Shown one piece after another: positions 10,910 through 20,739 of a stretch of 64,000 bases of DNA (positions are counted from its first letter, which is position 1; every line of letters begins with the position of its first letter). Under the pieces are notes generated by a model. It searched no databases and was not told where the DNA came from. It worked only from the letters and a program-made list of their open reading frames with translations. Source of the DNA: Filosporella fistucella (taxonomy: Eukaryota; Ascomycota; Leotiomycetes; Helotiales); the NCBI GenBank assembly GCA_030077755.1, contig JAQJZZ010000018.1:1984001-2048000 (forward strand), in the 5' to 3' direction. The position numbers were made by a program, and so were the translations under genes.

Positions 10910-11080
10910 ACAAACAAAGCCTGTGAGTGTGACTTTGTTTTTAGGGGATTTGAGTGCAAATTAGGATCTAGTGGATGAACTGTGGAGTGTGTACTGCAAT
11001 AAAAACATATTATATAGCATGCACATAGACTCCACTTCAAAGAAGCCAGAGGTAGTTGAATTGTGCCTCTCTAAATATAT

Positions 11081-11378
11081 ATTGCTCTTACTTTCAGAAT
11101 CTTCTTCAATTCTCGACTAACTATCGATTATGCTACTATAGAAGTTGCATGCAACGATAAAACCGGCCCTCACATTTCCAGGATATACGAGACAGATATA
11201 GTATACGATGGGCCAAACACATTGACGTTCAAGCCTGGCTTTTCACAGAGAGGTAACAAGAGCTACTGGCTGGTGAATAGAAATCTTCAAAACCGTTTAC
11301 ACAGAGTTGCAAGTCTTTCAAAATTAAGAAGAGAACTCGAGCTTCGAATTCAGTACGGACTGGGAAAAAGAGAGTAAT
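11081..11378 (+). other. ATG-less open stretch, possible orphan exon
   Basis: One frame is open for about 98 codons up to a TAA near 11378, with balanced residues (KTGPHISRIYETDIVYDG, then a basic helix). It could be an internal or terminal exon, or a gene relic. There is a usable acceptor (CTATAG near 11139) but no identified upstream exon. Confidence 0.2.
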
Positions 11379-11725
11379 GAACGTTGGCTCGACTGCAAGC
11401 CTAAATATTTGCTAGATCTTAGGCGTCTAGACTTACTTATATGGCTGCATCATCGCAAGCACGTGATATGTTTTCAAGACAAAGGGTACCTATGAGGTAG
11501 AGAGTACTCTGCCTGGCCAAAAGTAGACTGTACTTGTGCATGATTTCGCTAAATGAATATGTCCTGTTTCGAAAGACTAGATGGGAGCTAGCAAAACCAC
11601 AGGAGTAATGTACAATAGCCTCAATGAACATACAATACTCCTCATAGCCTCCTGTGGTTTCTCATGAATTTTCCCACAAAAATATCTCTCAGACGAGGAC
11701 TTCGCTCAAATCTTCATACACAACG

Positions 11726-12838
11726 TCACTTTGATTCCTCGTGCTCACTAGCACCTTCAGCATCCTCCGCACCTCCATTTTCTTCCTGTCCAAACTTCCT
11801 CTTCTTCGTCGGCGATTCGGGCTGCTCCATCTCTACTACACTTCTTTTTCTGACAACGGGACTTTCATCCCTCTTCATCCTGACAAGCCATTTCTCCCTC
11901 ATAATCTGATATATGAACGCATACTGAGCGAACTTGTACACCAATCCCATCCTCTGCTCCCTCAACGTTTTCACGGTCTCAAAAATCGGGTCTTTCCCCT
12001 CTCCTTCATTCATCAAATATTCCAACTTGCCCTCTTTCAGTTCCTGCAACAAATAATCCAACACGATAAAAGTGCCAGTCCTGCCAACTCCGGCACTACA
12101 ATGAACGATTCTCGGCGGTAATGACTCTTTCACCTCTTCTCCTTTACTCTCATCGATTCGAAACCTCGACATCTTGACCAACTCCAATAAATCTTTCTGC
12201 TCCTCTTCCGTCTTCGGTACATCGTGATCAGGCCACGCCAAAAATAGAAAATGATACACCTTTCTCTCTTCCTCCTCCCCATTTTTCTTAACCATGAGCT
12301 CTCTGACCTCACTCCCACACTTCATACTCTTAGAAACACACTTCACACTCCCCCATTCACCATCAAGAACCTTCTCTTCGCCCTCATCCTCAGGGTAATA
12401 AACGCCACATTTTTCTACCCCACGCTCAACGGCTTGAGTGAGCATGATAATAATCTCACATCTTTCTTGCCAACACATACGCCAAAAATGCGATGAGTCG
12501 GTTTCTAACGGACCTTGAGTGGCGATAAATGTTTCATGCGCACGACCGAGAGTGATAGGTGACGCGTTGATATAAGGATAAGACAAACATTTTAGGTGAA
12601 CCCGATTGTGTGCCCATGGTTTTATATCTGGATAGCGATCGAGGCGATGGCTAATAGGATGTGTGGGAATTGCATCCGGTTTGGAGGCTATAGCGTGCTC
12701 GTGCTCAAGAATCTGATTATATTTGCCTCGAAGAAGCGGCAGTGAGGTGTTCAAGAATTGCGGGAGCGAAGTATTGCGAGGTGAGGAGCTTGTTGGTGGC
12801 GATACCGGCCTCTTGATAGAAATTTTGGTTTTCTTCAT
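11726..12838 (-). CDS. Protein tyrosine phosphatase, classical PTP
   Basis: Dephosphorylates phosphotyrosine in signalling proteins, in fungi typically MAP-kinase pathway members. A single exon of 370 aa. The whole PTP core is visible: KYNQILEHEHA and NRVHLK near 40-83, YINASPI at 89-95, FIATQGPLETDSSHFWRM at 104-121, the WPD loop at residues 202-204 (AWPDHDVP), and the active-site P-loop HCSAGVGRTGTF with Cys247 and Arg253. The C-terminal 50 residues are acidic and low in complexity, with a basic KKRK patch that may act as a nuclear signal (inference). All catalytic residues are present. It resembles the compact fungal Ptp1/Pyp type; exact orthology is not resolved. Confidence 0.92.
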   Translation of the reverse strand: MKKTKISIKRPVSPPTSSSPRNTSLPQFLNTSLPLLRGKYNQILEHEHAIASKPDAIPTHPISHRLDRYPDIKPWAHNRVHLKCLSYPYINASPITLGRAHETFIATQGPLETDSSHFWRMCWQERCEIIIMLTQAVERGVEKCGVYYPEDEGEEKVLDGEWGSVKCVSKSMKCGSEVRELMVKKNGEEEERKVYHFLFLAWPDHDVPKTEEEQKDLLELVKMSRFRIDESKGEEVKESLPPRIVHCSAGVGRTGTFIVLDYLLQELKEGKLEYLMNEGEGKDPIFETVKTLREQRMGLVYKFAQYAFIYQIMREKWLVRMKRDESPVVRKRSVVEMEQPESPTKKRKFGQEENGGAEDAEGASEHEESK

Positions 12839-13328
12839 CGTTTGTGATAATTGATGATCTTGAAACGAAGAAACTCGTGGTTCAGCCCTTTACAGCTTAA
12901 GCTTGTGAGACGCTCAGCTTATCGCCCGAAAGTGGGGCTGAGTGGCGTTTAGAAGTGAACTTTTCTCGGTTTGACGTTACGTCTGGTTTGATAATTGACA
13001 GCATATATAATGAAACTCGGCATCGCTTTCACGGCGCGAAAAGTATATAAGTTATGTCGAATGCGATCTGGTGGGACTTGGGTGAGACTGCCGCATTGCT
13101 TGTGCAGACGCCCGTGTGGCGTGGGTTGACGTGCCCGAAGCCTGGTGACGACGAAGAAGGTTCAATTCCTTAGTTTGCGTCTCCAATAGTCATTTTGGGA
13201 TGGATTATCTGATTCGTGCGACGAATGGCCCGTGTCTGTCGTTCGGGCGGAAATCAAATGAATTGAATATCATGAGCCGATCGAAGTTCTTAATTAACTA
13301 TGAACGGTAGAGGTAAATAACTACCGAA
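12839..13328. other. Intergenic, PTP promoter and transporter 3' flank
   Basis: This holds the upstream region of the phosphatase gene and the 3' flank of the transporter gene, both on the minus strand. No gene, repeat or RNA was recognised. Confidence 0.5.
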
Positions 13329-14734
13329 TTATTGGTCCACCGTTGCGCCTCCCTTTAGCACGTCCTTGATGAATTGCGGAGTTTGCCCAGTTTTGACCAT
13401 GCCTCCGACTAATAAGAACACAAAAATCACGAGCGCAGTAGCAATAAGTGCTTTCTTTTGTTGACGACCAGGCTGCTTCGTTACTTGCCACACTTTACCT
13501 GCAAACTGTTGCGTATTTGAATAGTACGCCTGAATACCCTCATAACCAACACCGTAGTAGACAAGCCCTAATGAGGCAATAGTGTAGCCAATGATCTGAA
13601 GGGGTGTAATGACCGTGCCCCAGATTAGAACCGATGTTCCCACTAGGAGAATGTTTTTCAGTACGCCGCAAAGTGTCATCACCAGTCCTGATGTCTTTCC
13701 AATCTATCTCAACGTTAGCAAATTCGTGATGAAATCAGACTGTACGGTATATACCAGGAAGACAGAAGCAACGTTGAGCATGAACGCTACGCCTGCGTTG
13801 AGTAGTAGAACACCAACACCCGCACTCCAAACATAGCTTAGATGGAATGAAGTAGCTTCGGAGGCTCCGGCCACTATAAGATTCATCACTGCACAGACTG
13901 GAGCATAGTAGTAGAGTGAGACCAAAGGATCCATATTCTGACCTTCTCCGCTGAGAAGGATCTGGATCATGATAAGTCGAACAGCTTCTGAGAAGATGCC
14001 TCCAAGCTGAAAGATAAATCCAAGCCAAACGAATTTAATCTCTCCAAATGATGCTAAAGCGACACCGGCGACGATAATAAGCACATTGAACAGGACCTTT
14101 CGATTCGGGCTCGCAACTCGAAATAACCAGGAAAGTACCAGAACCGCAGCCGGTGCGCTCGCCTGTCCAGAATTAGCTTGCTTATTACCCTATATGATGG
14201 GGGAAACGCGCTTTGAGCATCTGAGTGAACGCAACGCTGAGATAGAGATAGACTTGATTGCTGCAAACCAAACTTGCTGAGTACAAGAGTCCGATAGGTA
14301 CAATGGCTCGAAGGTACAGCCGTCCAGTCATCCGGACAGTCTTTCTGCCATCAAGGAGTGATGTCGTTCTCGCCAATATCTGGGTCGCAATCGTCGAAAA
14401 AATCATGTGCCAACATGTTAAGACAGCCGCTAGAAATACATGTCAATCTCACACTCAACCACCAAAACAATTGCAATAAGGCACATACGGAAGTCTGTCC
14501 ACGTGTTAGTCTTGAGAAACCGGGAATTCCGACATACTTACGGAAGTCCAAGTTATCTAATAGATACTTGTTGAACAGAATGGTCACAGAGCTCAGAACT
14601 ATCCAACTCCTAAATATGTCTCAGCCATGAACCCCTTTTTTTCTAACGACAGGAGAAACAGGTACTCACGCAACAAAGAACGCCGGATGCAGAGTCGCTC
14701 TCGGAGAAACAGGTTTCTCAACGGTAGGCAGCAT
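13329..14734 (-). CDS. Triose-phosphate/nucleotide-sugar-type transporter (TPT family)
   Basis: A drug/metabolite-superfamily membrane transporter of the TPT (DUF250) type, which exchanges sugar phosphates or nucleotide sugars across Golgi or ER membranes. Five exons: 14734-14670, 14609-14542, 14429-14212, 14162-13755 and 13703-13329, giving 377 aa with about ten hydrophobic segments. Family signatures include WIVLSSVTILFNKYLLD, MTGRLYLRAIVPIGL, YLYLSVAFTQMLKASAPAA, FGEIKFVWLGF, MDPLVSLYYYAPVCAVMN and IGKTSGLVMTLCGVLKN. The intron between exons 3 and 4 only keeps frame and conserved sequence if it uses a GC donor (14211-14163). The exon 2/3 intron contains a duplicated donor motif. The substrate cannot be assigned. 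The last 50 residues are a non-conserved tail with one more hydrophobic stretch. Confidence 0.85.
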
Positions 14735-15608
14735 ATTGTCTTAGCTCAGAAACGCTATAAGGTTCAAGATATGTGCTGAGATGGGGGGGCAAGGTTTGCC
14801 AGGCTGTTCGGATGCACGTGTACCGGGAAACCAAATGCTGACAGGATGGTCAAGCTTTTCTATGTTCTTATCGTCCGGCACGGTTGTCAAGATGAAAGCG
14901 ATGCTGATTGTAAAAGCTTCATAATTGTTCTGGTGATTGCGGTGTGAGTACAGGTGTTCAAGTGAAGCTCGAGATGTCCTCACAAGCCGTCCTAATTTGG
15001 AAGCAGGCGAGATTAGGCTGACCGCTCAAAGCGGCAGGGGCAAGCGATTGAAGCGGCACTCACCACCGTTCGGTTCGGACGAACTCTATTTCATCTACAA
15101 TCTTCAATCTCTTGGGTAGAATTGCAATTGAAACGATAAAGCGAAGCAAAATGACCAACAAGTGTTGTTTGCCCCTAGGCCTGAATATTGCATAGAAATA
15201 AGTAAATCTTCTGTGTTTCTTCACCCTTGTACAGTACAAGCACAACTATCATTGCCTCTCCCATCCTGAACAACCGTAAGAGTGCCTCACCGCCGCTGAT
15301 ACTCCTCCTTGAACGGCACCCAGACTATTCAGGTCTCAAGCCTTGCCTCCGGATAGCTATGGCTTCATTTGTGCTTTCTGTCCCGGAAAATAATTGCGCT
15401 AAGACCAATCGGTTGAATGCATTCGCCTAACACCCTGGGTATCAGACTGGTTGTACCCAAGATTTGAAACCTATTGTCCTTCTGAAAGGCGGCAGAAGGT
15501 TAGGTCATGGCAGCTCATATGAGTGGTATTTTCCCCAGCGGGTTCTGATATCTTACACTGGAAATCGTTCTGAAATTTTGTGGCCAAATTTTTGCGCTTC
15601 TCGTCGTC
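14735..15608. other. Intergenic, divergent promoter region
   Basis: About 870 bp lies between the divergent transporter and Kre9/Knh1-like genes. Short ORFs here (for example 15227-15430 and 15464-15733) show no family features. The last one overlaps the following gene's first exon in another frame. No repeat or RNA was recognised. Confidence 0.5.
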
Positions 15609-16883
15609 ATGATGCTTTCAACCAAGCAGTCACTGCTGCAGATTTCTTTTCTTTTAATTTCTACTGTTTGCCAGACCACTGCTATTCAATTCACCAATTC
15701 AAATTTTTCAGTTCAAGCAGGAAGAGCATTTAATGTCACCTGGAGTGGTCAAAATGGGCTAGTCGATGTAATACTGGGGAGCGGAACTACCTCCAATTTC
15801 ACGAAGATCAATGTCATAGCTGGTATATTGCTTTCTCAAACCGTGCAGAACTTGAGCTGATAGAAAAAATAGGCGGTGTCGCATTTGCATCTGCAGTATG
15901 GACTCCGTATGCTACAACCCCAGCGTCCGAGTACATCCTTCGACTGGATGACGCCTCCGGACAGCCTGCGTTCTCATCTCCTTTCACCATGCTCTCAGCT
16001 GGTGCTAAGGCAGCTAACACCGGCCTTCAGTTCACAAATCCTACCTTTGAAGGCATCATCATTGGGATTCCCTTCAATCTCACCTGGGCTGGAGCAACCG
16101 GCACAACCGGGCTCACCCTTCAGAATGGAAGTGCATCCACAATGAATAAAGTAGAATCTCTGACCTGTAAGTACGCTATAGTATATTCATGACCTAACTG
16201 ACATTACATTAAAAGCTGGCATGACAGATCCCACCGTGAATTGGGTGCCGGCAGCTAGTCTGATGCCTTCTCAATACATTCTGCAAGTAACAGATACATC
16301 TGGACAATTCGCATACTCAGACCTATTCAATCTCTTAGCGGCTGGTTCCAAGCCAGAGGTCGTCACAACAACGTGAGTAGTGTGAATATCTGAACTTCTC
16401 CAATCTGACATGTCCTTCAGAGTCCCATCCAGCCCCTCGTCAACATCCACCACGATGTCCGATACAACCGATTCTCCCCCCTCGTCCCCAGACTCTGCTT
16501 CAAACGAAATCTCTCCGCAAACCAAAATCGCAATTGGCGTTGGCGTCGGCCTAGGTGTCAGCGCAATAGCCATTTGCTCTGCATTCTTAATTCTCTACAC
16601 TCTCCGTCGACGCAAAGCCCAAGCCGACACGGCATCAAACGGCAGCTCCCGCGATTCCTTCAGCCAAGCTGCGCCTCCGCCAGCAGTAGTCCCAGAACCC
16701 AAGACATCAGATGGACCACAAAGACCTGTCCCGCCACCAGTGTTTCCAGGTGTTCAGCCAGCTGTGCCTGTTGAGCTGCATGTAGAGAAAGATAGACCGG
16801 CTTCAGAACTAGCTGCCCCACATGAAGGGAGTGTGACGCACGAGTTGCCTGTTCTCGGTCCAAATACGCCGCAATGGAGATAA
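15609..16883 (+). CDS. Kre9/Knh1-like Ser/Thr-rich surface protein with one transmembrane helix
   Basis: Four exons: 15609-15822, 15873-16166, about 16215 or 16228-16372, and 16421-16883. The N-terminal signal sequence is hydrophobic (LLQISFLLISTVCQ). Two similar Ig-like modules of the Kre9/KNH N-terminal type follow. Each opens with the pattern IQFTNSNF..AGRAFNVTW or LQFTNPTFEG..PFNLTW and closes with a strand ending SPFTML or SDLFNLL. Then come a Ser/Thr/Pro linker, one transmembrane helix (IAIGVGVGLGVSAIAIC...), a basic stop RRRK, and a Pro-rich cytosolic tail. Kre9/Knh1 proteins affect beta-1,6-glucan, but this domain is also common in fungal surface proteins of unknown role. The N-glycosylation motifs NFT, NVT and NLT fit secretion. 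Two in-frame acceptors 13 nt apart or so leave the third exon start ambiguous. Confidence 0.8.
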
Positions 16884-17275
16884 TAACTTGTATGAGGGCT
16901 GGGCCTGATGATTTATGACTGGTTATTGGATATGAATACCCGGATGGAGGATTTCTCTCTATAATCTTGAAGTCGTTCTGTGACTTAATTTCCTATTAAC
17001 CCACTTGGGAGCTACAGCTGGACATAGATATAGCGACGGGCGTTCTCAAATCAAGATTAAGTTTTACGAGTAAAATGAGAGCAAAAGCCTTATCTGTAGT
17101 TAGTGACACATAGATGTACAAATCCATGAAGTTTGGTAACGCTTCGAATTCCTACGACTGTTGATATAAATACGTTCACTGCTTGCCATCCCGGCAGCGA
17201 CCCAATACCCCAACGCCTCGCTATGCAAAAACAGTCCAATCGACTGCAGAACCTCAATCGCTCGTTACACAATAT
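16884..17275. other. Intergenic, convergent 3' ends
   Basis: About 390 bp lies between convergent genes. No feature was recognised. Confidence 0.5.
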
Positions 17276-19390
17276 TCAAACCATTACAAGCGGCCCCGTA
17301 GGCGACATAATGTTTTGATGCTCAACTCCCTCACCATTGCTGTTGCTACCTACATATTTTGGAACCACAATCGCCTTCGTTGGTTGGTATTCGCCATGCT
17401 CCGGGTCCAAGAAATAATCGTCATCGTTGTCTGATATGCTTGTTGCAACGCTTTCCTGAGAAGCACTAGACTCGCGCCAGTAGTCGCTCTCCGATGAGAG
17501 ATTCTCATCATCAATATCCGGTAAAGGTATGCTGGCGGCAAGAGTTGGCTCGGGGAGTTCACTTGTGTTCAGAGGTTTCTCCAGTCGACTGGGCGGATTG
17601 ATCGCCACATTTTCCAGGGTTTGTAAAACTGGGTGCTCGTCTTTAGCAGAAGATTGTTCGACTGGATTTGTCACTGGTAGCTTCAACACTGCTGGCTCCA
17701 CACGGTCATAGAACAACATGAACACCCCTCCCTGGCTCAAAACGGTCTCTTCAGTGACTTTGGTAACATCATCGTCGCTCAATCGCCACCATTGTTTATC
17801 TTCACCTTTCTTGTCAAGATCTGGAGGTGGATGCTTCCTGTAGCATACGTAGTGACCATTCTCGTGTCGCCCGTAATGTGTCACGACAGCTCGAAGCTCG
17901 TAAATAGGGCCTTCCAGTCTTGAGGATTGCCGGCCACTGGCAATCATCGGTTCATCCGGATTCAAGCCCCACTCTTCCATTGTGGAGTCCATTGTCGTGG
18001 AAGAGCTTCCAAGACACCAGCGGCCGAGATCAAGAAACTTTGGAAATCTGACCATCGAAAGATTCTTTTTCAGCTCACCTGTCATTTCGTCAAAGAGACT
18101 TCGGTTAACATGAACAACTAATGACTTTGGCGGTCGGGCGACAGCAAATTGCCTTGTCTTGGTGGAAGTAACTCGATTTTTGGGCGATATCTTGCATTTC
18201 TGCTGCAGCGTCTTGTCTTCATAGTCGTCCTCCTCAAGCGCATTGTCTATCGCATCAAGTCTGGCTTTACTTTCATCGTAAAGTTTGCTATCAGATTGAT
18301 TTCGTTCCACAATGGTCGTCAAAAGCCGTTTAAATTTGAGAAGTGTACATTTCCCACACTCCACACCTTCGATATGCTCTAGCTTTGTATATTCATCAAG
18401 GCATTCGGCAATGTCGTACTCCCATGCCTTTCCCAATGGCACCGTCAAACAGTTAAAAGGATTCAAATTGAGGCCTTCCGAGTAACCACATTTGGTGCAG
18501 CCGACCCGCTGAGCTTGCAGACCTTCTAATGGATTTCGGAATGATTCTATTGAGGGTGCGTCGGAGCTTGATAATTTCCACGACTCCTCTGATTCCAGTC
18601 CACGAGATTTCTTTACTGCCTCTGCGAACTTTCCCACCTCCTTATCTATCTCATCAAGAACCTTTGAGAAGTATTCCTGAGCATCTTGCTGCTGCCAGCT
18701 GCTCATATTTTTAAGCGGGGCGGGTGTCCAGATCCTTTTCCCATTATTAGAAGAATCATTCAAGTTTTCGATCAGTTCATGTAAGGCATCAGCCATTTTC
18801 ATTTCTGGCTTCTCATCCATCGCTTCTTCAAGTTTCGGATTTGAAAGATACTCTGAAATCGAGTCCAGCGACGCCAGCCCTTGGAGGACGCTGTTCTGAT
18901 AACAAGAATTATCCCAATTCCCCAAACCTGCGGGCCGCCCATCAGCAACATGCACATTCATGTTCAGACCCGGGAGTGTCGACAGCCGCCGCCTCCCAGC
19001 CTGAGCAACAGAACCGATAATTCCTCCAGGTTTATCGAGCCCAAGCACACGTCGCATAGCTTCGCTTTTTGCAGCATGAGTCCGTGGCACCTCTTTCAAC
19101 GGGTTCGTAATTCGGAGAGGGTTTGAATAGGACTCAACGGCATCGAGAAATCGGGCTGGGGTGAGGTAGACGAAGATGTTCCAGAGCAACTGCAAGAAAG
19201 GCAGCAAGTCGTAGTCGAGGAGGTAGAGTATCTGGTAAACAATAGGGACACAGCAAAGTAGTAAGGCGATTATTACTCCTGGGTTCCGGTATGACGAGTA
19301 GATTCCTTCCCTGTAGTCCTGATGGTACTCTACAAACCGATGCGGATCACCATCGAATAGCTCCTGTATCTGCTGGTGTGGTCGATTCAT
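17276..19390 (-). CDS. Membrane-anchored ubiquitin-specific protease (USP family, Ubp16/USP30-like)
   Basis: A cysteine deubiquitinase that cleaves ubiquitin from substrates. A single exon of 704 aa. The N-terminus has hydrophobic stretches at about 37-58 and 61-77 (VIIALLLCCVPIVYQILYLL), which suggests membrane anchoring. Yeast Ubp16 and human USP30 are on the outer mitochondrial membrane; location here is inference. The Cys box is GLGNWDNSCYQNSVLQGLA with Cys163. QQQDAQEYFSKVLDEID follows. A zinc-ribbon pair CTKCGYSE and CGKC lies in the fingers. The His box ENGHYVCYRKH comes near residue 510, followed by WWRLSDDDVTKV and FMLFYDR. The long acidic C-terminal tail is disordered. WDNSC replaces the more usual LGNTC, but the catalytic residues are present. 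Confidence 0.9.
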   Translation of the reverse strand: MNRPHQQIQELFDGDPHRFVEYHQDYREGIYSSYRNPGVIIALLLCCVPIVYQILYLLDYDLLPFLQLLWNIFVYLTPARFLDAVESYSNPLRITNPLKEVPRTHAAKSEAMRRVLGLDKPGGIIGSVAQAGRRRLSTLPGLNMNVHVADGRPAGLGNWDNSCYQNSVLQGLASLDSISEYLSNPKLEEAMDEKPEMKMADALHELIENLNDSSNNGKRIWTPAPLKNMSSWQQQDAQEYFSKVLDEIDKEVGKFAEAVKKSRGLESEESWKLSSSDAPSIESFRNPLEGLQAQRVGCTKCGYSEGLNLNPFNCLTVPLGKAWEYDIAECLDEYTKLEHIEGVECGKCTLLKFKRLLTTIVERNQSDSKLYDESKARLDAIDNALEEDDYEDKTLQQKCKISPKNRVTSTKTRQFAVARPPKSLVVHVNRSLFDEMTGELKKNLSMVRFPKFLDLGRWCLGSSSTTMDSTMEEWGLNPDEPMIASGRQSSRLEGPIYELRAVVTHYGRHENGHYVCYRKHPPPDLDKKGEDKQWWRLSDDDVTKVTEETVLSQGGVFMLFYDRVEPAVLKLPVTNPVEQSSAKDEHPVLQTLENVAINPPSRLEKPLNTSELPEPTLAASIPLPDIDDENLSSESDYWRESSASQESVATSISDNDDDYFLDPEHGEYQPTKAIVVPKYVGSNSNGEGVEHQNIMSPTGPLVMV

Positions 19391-19656
19391 GGTAAGGCAT
19401 GGGTGCTCAGAGCGTTTTAACAGTCGAGGAATCTATTTGGGGGGAGAGTGCAACTGAGTTTGCCTCTTCAGATGAGGTGAATGTTCGCGGACAAAGCAAT
19501 CGTATCAAAGGAGTTGAAGGCGGCCTGGTGGCACATGCTTTGAGATGCGGCGAAAAGATTTAGCCGTAGACCTCCCGAGACATCGATCATTTTTATAAAA
19601 TCGACCAACCCCACATTCAAAATATTCCACCATCAACTGAAACTGCCACCTTCATC
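19391..19656. promoter_or_regulatory. Divergent promoter region, USP / ALB1
   Basis: A 266-bp gap between divergent start codons contains TTTTTATAAAA-like AT-rich sequence about 60 bases before ALB1. The promoter role is inferred from layout. Confidence 0.45.
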
Positions 19657-20245
19657 ATGGGAAAGACAGCACCTGTCAAGAAAAAAGGGTGTAGGTAGCC
19701 TTTTGATTTGCAGGTGAAACGTGATTGCTAACATTTCACTAGCTACCTCTGTGCATTCTCGCGCAGCCAAGAGAGCCTCATCTCCTGGCATTGACCTCGA
19801 CAAATCGCTGAAAGATGTAAAGCCACCAGTCGATGTAAATCGACGTCCATCAGTCCTTGCTGTACACCAAGGAGCTGGAATCTCAAAGAAGTCGAAAAAT
19901 GGCAGGAAGTCTGTGTTAAGCGCAAAAGCGAAACGTCGACATGAGAAAGGACTCGATCGTGCAGAAGCCGTGATGGACAAGAAGGAGACAAAGGTCGAAA
20001 AGAGCAAAGGAAAGGCCAGGAATGTCCAAGAGAGAGCTAAGAACTGGGAAGAGCTGAATAAGAAGATGTTGGCTATTAAAGCCAAAGAGGAAGCATTGGC
20101 CCTGGAGAAAGAGAACTGGGAGGACGCGGAAGATTCCGGCATGGATGAGGATACAAAGACACTAGAGGATGCTACCAAACATGCTGCTCCTGTTCCTGTT
20201 GCTGCCTCGATACCCCTACCTGAAGAGGAGGAGGAGATTCTTTGA
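19657..20245 (+). CDS. ALB1: 60S ribosome biogenesis factor Alb1
   Basis: Alb1 works with Arx1 as a shuttling pre-60S factor. Two exons, 19657-19690 and 19743-20245, give 178 aa. The first exon is only 34 nt and encodes MGKTAPVKKKG; donor GTAGGT at 19691 and acceptor ACTAG keep the frame. The body has conserved family-like segments: SVHSRAAKRASSPGIDLDKSLK at its start, KKSKNGRKSVLSAKAKRRHEKGL in the middle (basic, nuclear), and a long helix RNVQERAKNWEELNKKM. It ends with an acidic tail. The short basic first exon and the overall composition match small fungal Alb1 proteins. It is divergent from the USP gene. Confidence 0.82.
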
Positions 20246-20739
20246 GTCGCCAAATAGAGATAATTGGGGATGGTATTTTGCATTTGGGTTGGCGTCACGG
20301 ATCTGGGAGGAAATTAAAATGACGATTTGATAGATACCAGGATATTTTCATCGCTCTAGATATGACTTGCAGCGCCTGCAAGACTCATACTCATGCAGGT
20401 ATAATATTAAATATATGTTTCGTGTTTCTTCACGTCAGTACTTACCGTCAAGTTCCGGCTATATTTCTGAACTCCTTGAAGATGAAATTGTGAATGATTG
20501 CATGCATTATTACTTGCACGATAGACTTCTATCTTCACTTTGGCGCTTCACGGAGCTGAATTTGCACTGCGAATCCAGAACTTTGAATCCCTGTATTCCG
20601 CAGCGGGAGGACTAATTAGTTCTGCGCTAGGGCAAGCCTTTCTCAGCCTTGCCAAAACCTTGCGACAGACATCCAAATTTACCTTCAGGTTCAACCTCAA
20701 TTTGCCGTTCTACACATCACAACTCATTGAACAGCCAGT
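20246..20739. other. Intergenic, MFAP1 promoter
   Basis: About 490 bp holds the ALB1 3' flank and the upstream region of the MFAP1-like gene. Small ORFs at 20367-20615 and 20540-20758 show no family features. Confidence 0.5.

Larger units (their letters stand above)
10147..11725. other. Long intergenic stretch with only doubtful ORFs
   Basis: No confident gene lies in this 1.6 kb. It contains one ATG-started ORF of 66 codons (10709-10909) and an ATG-less open stretch (about 11081-11378), both listed separately at low confidence. The rest is AT-rich and without recognisable signals. Confidence 0.5.

Noticed and set aside
19633..20298. Minus-strand ORF of 221 codons opposite ALB1
   Set aside because: Ser/Phe-rich mirror of the Lys/Glu/Ala-rich ALB1 coding sequence.
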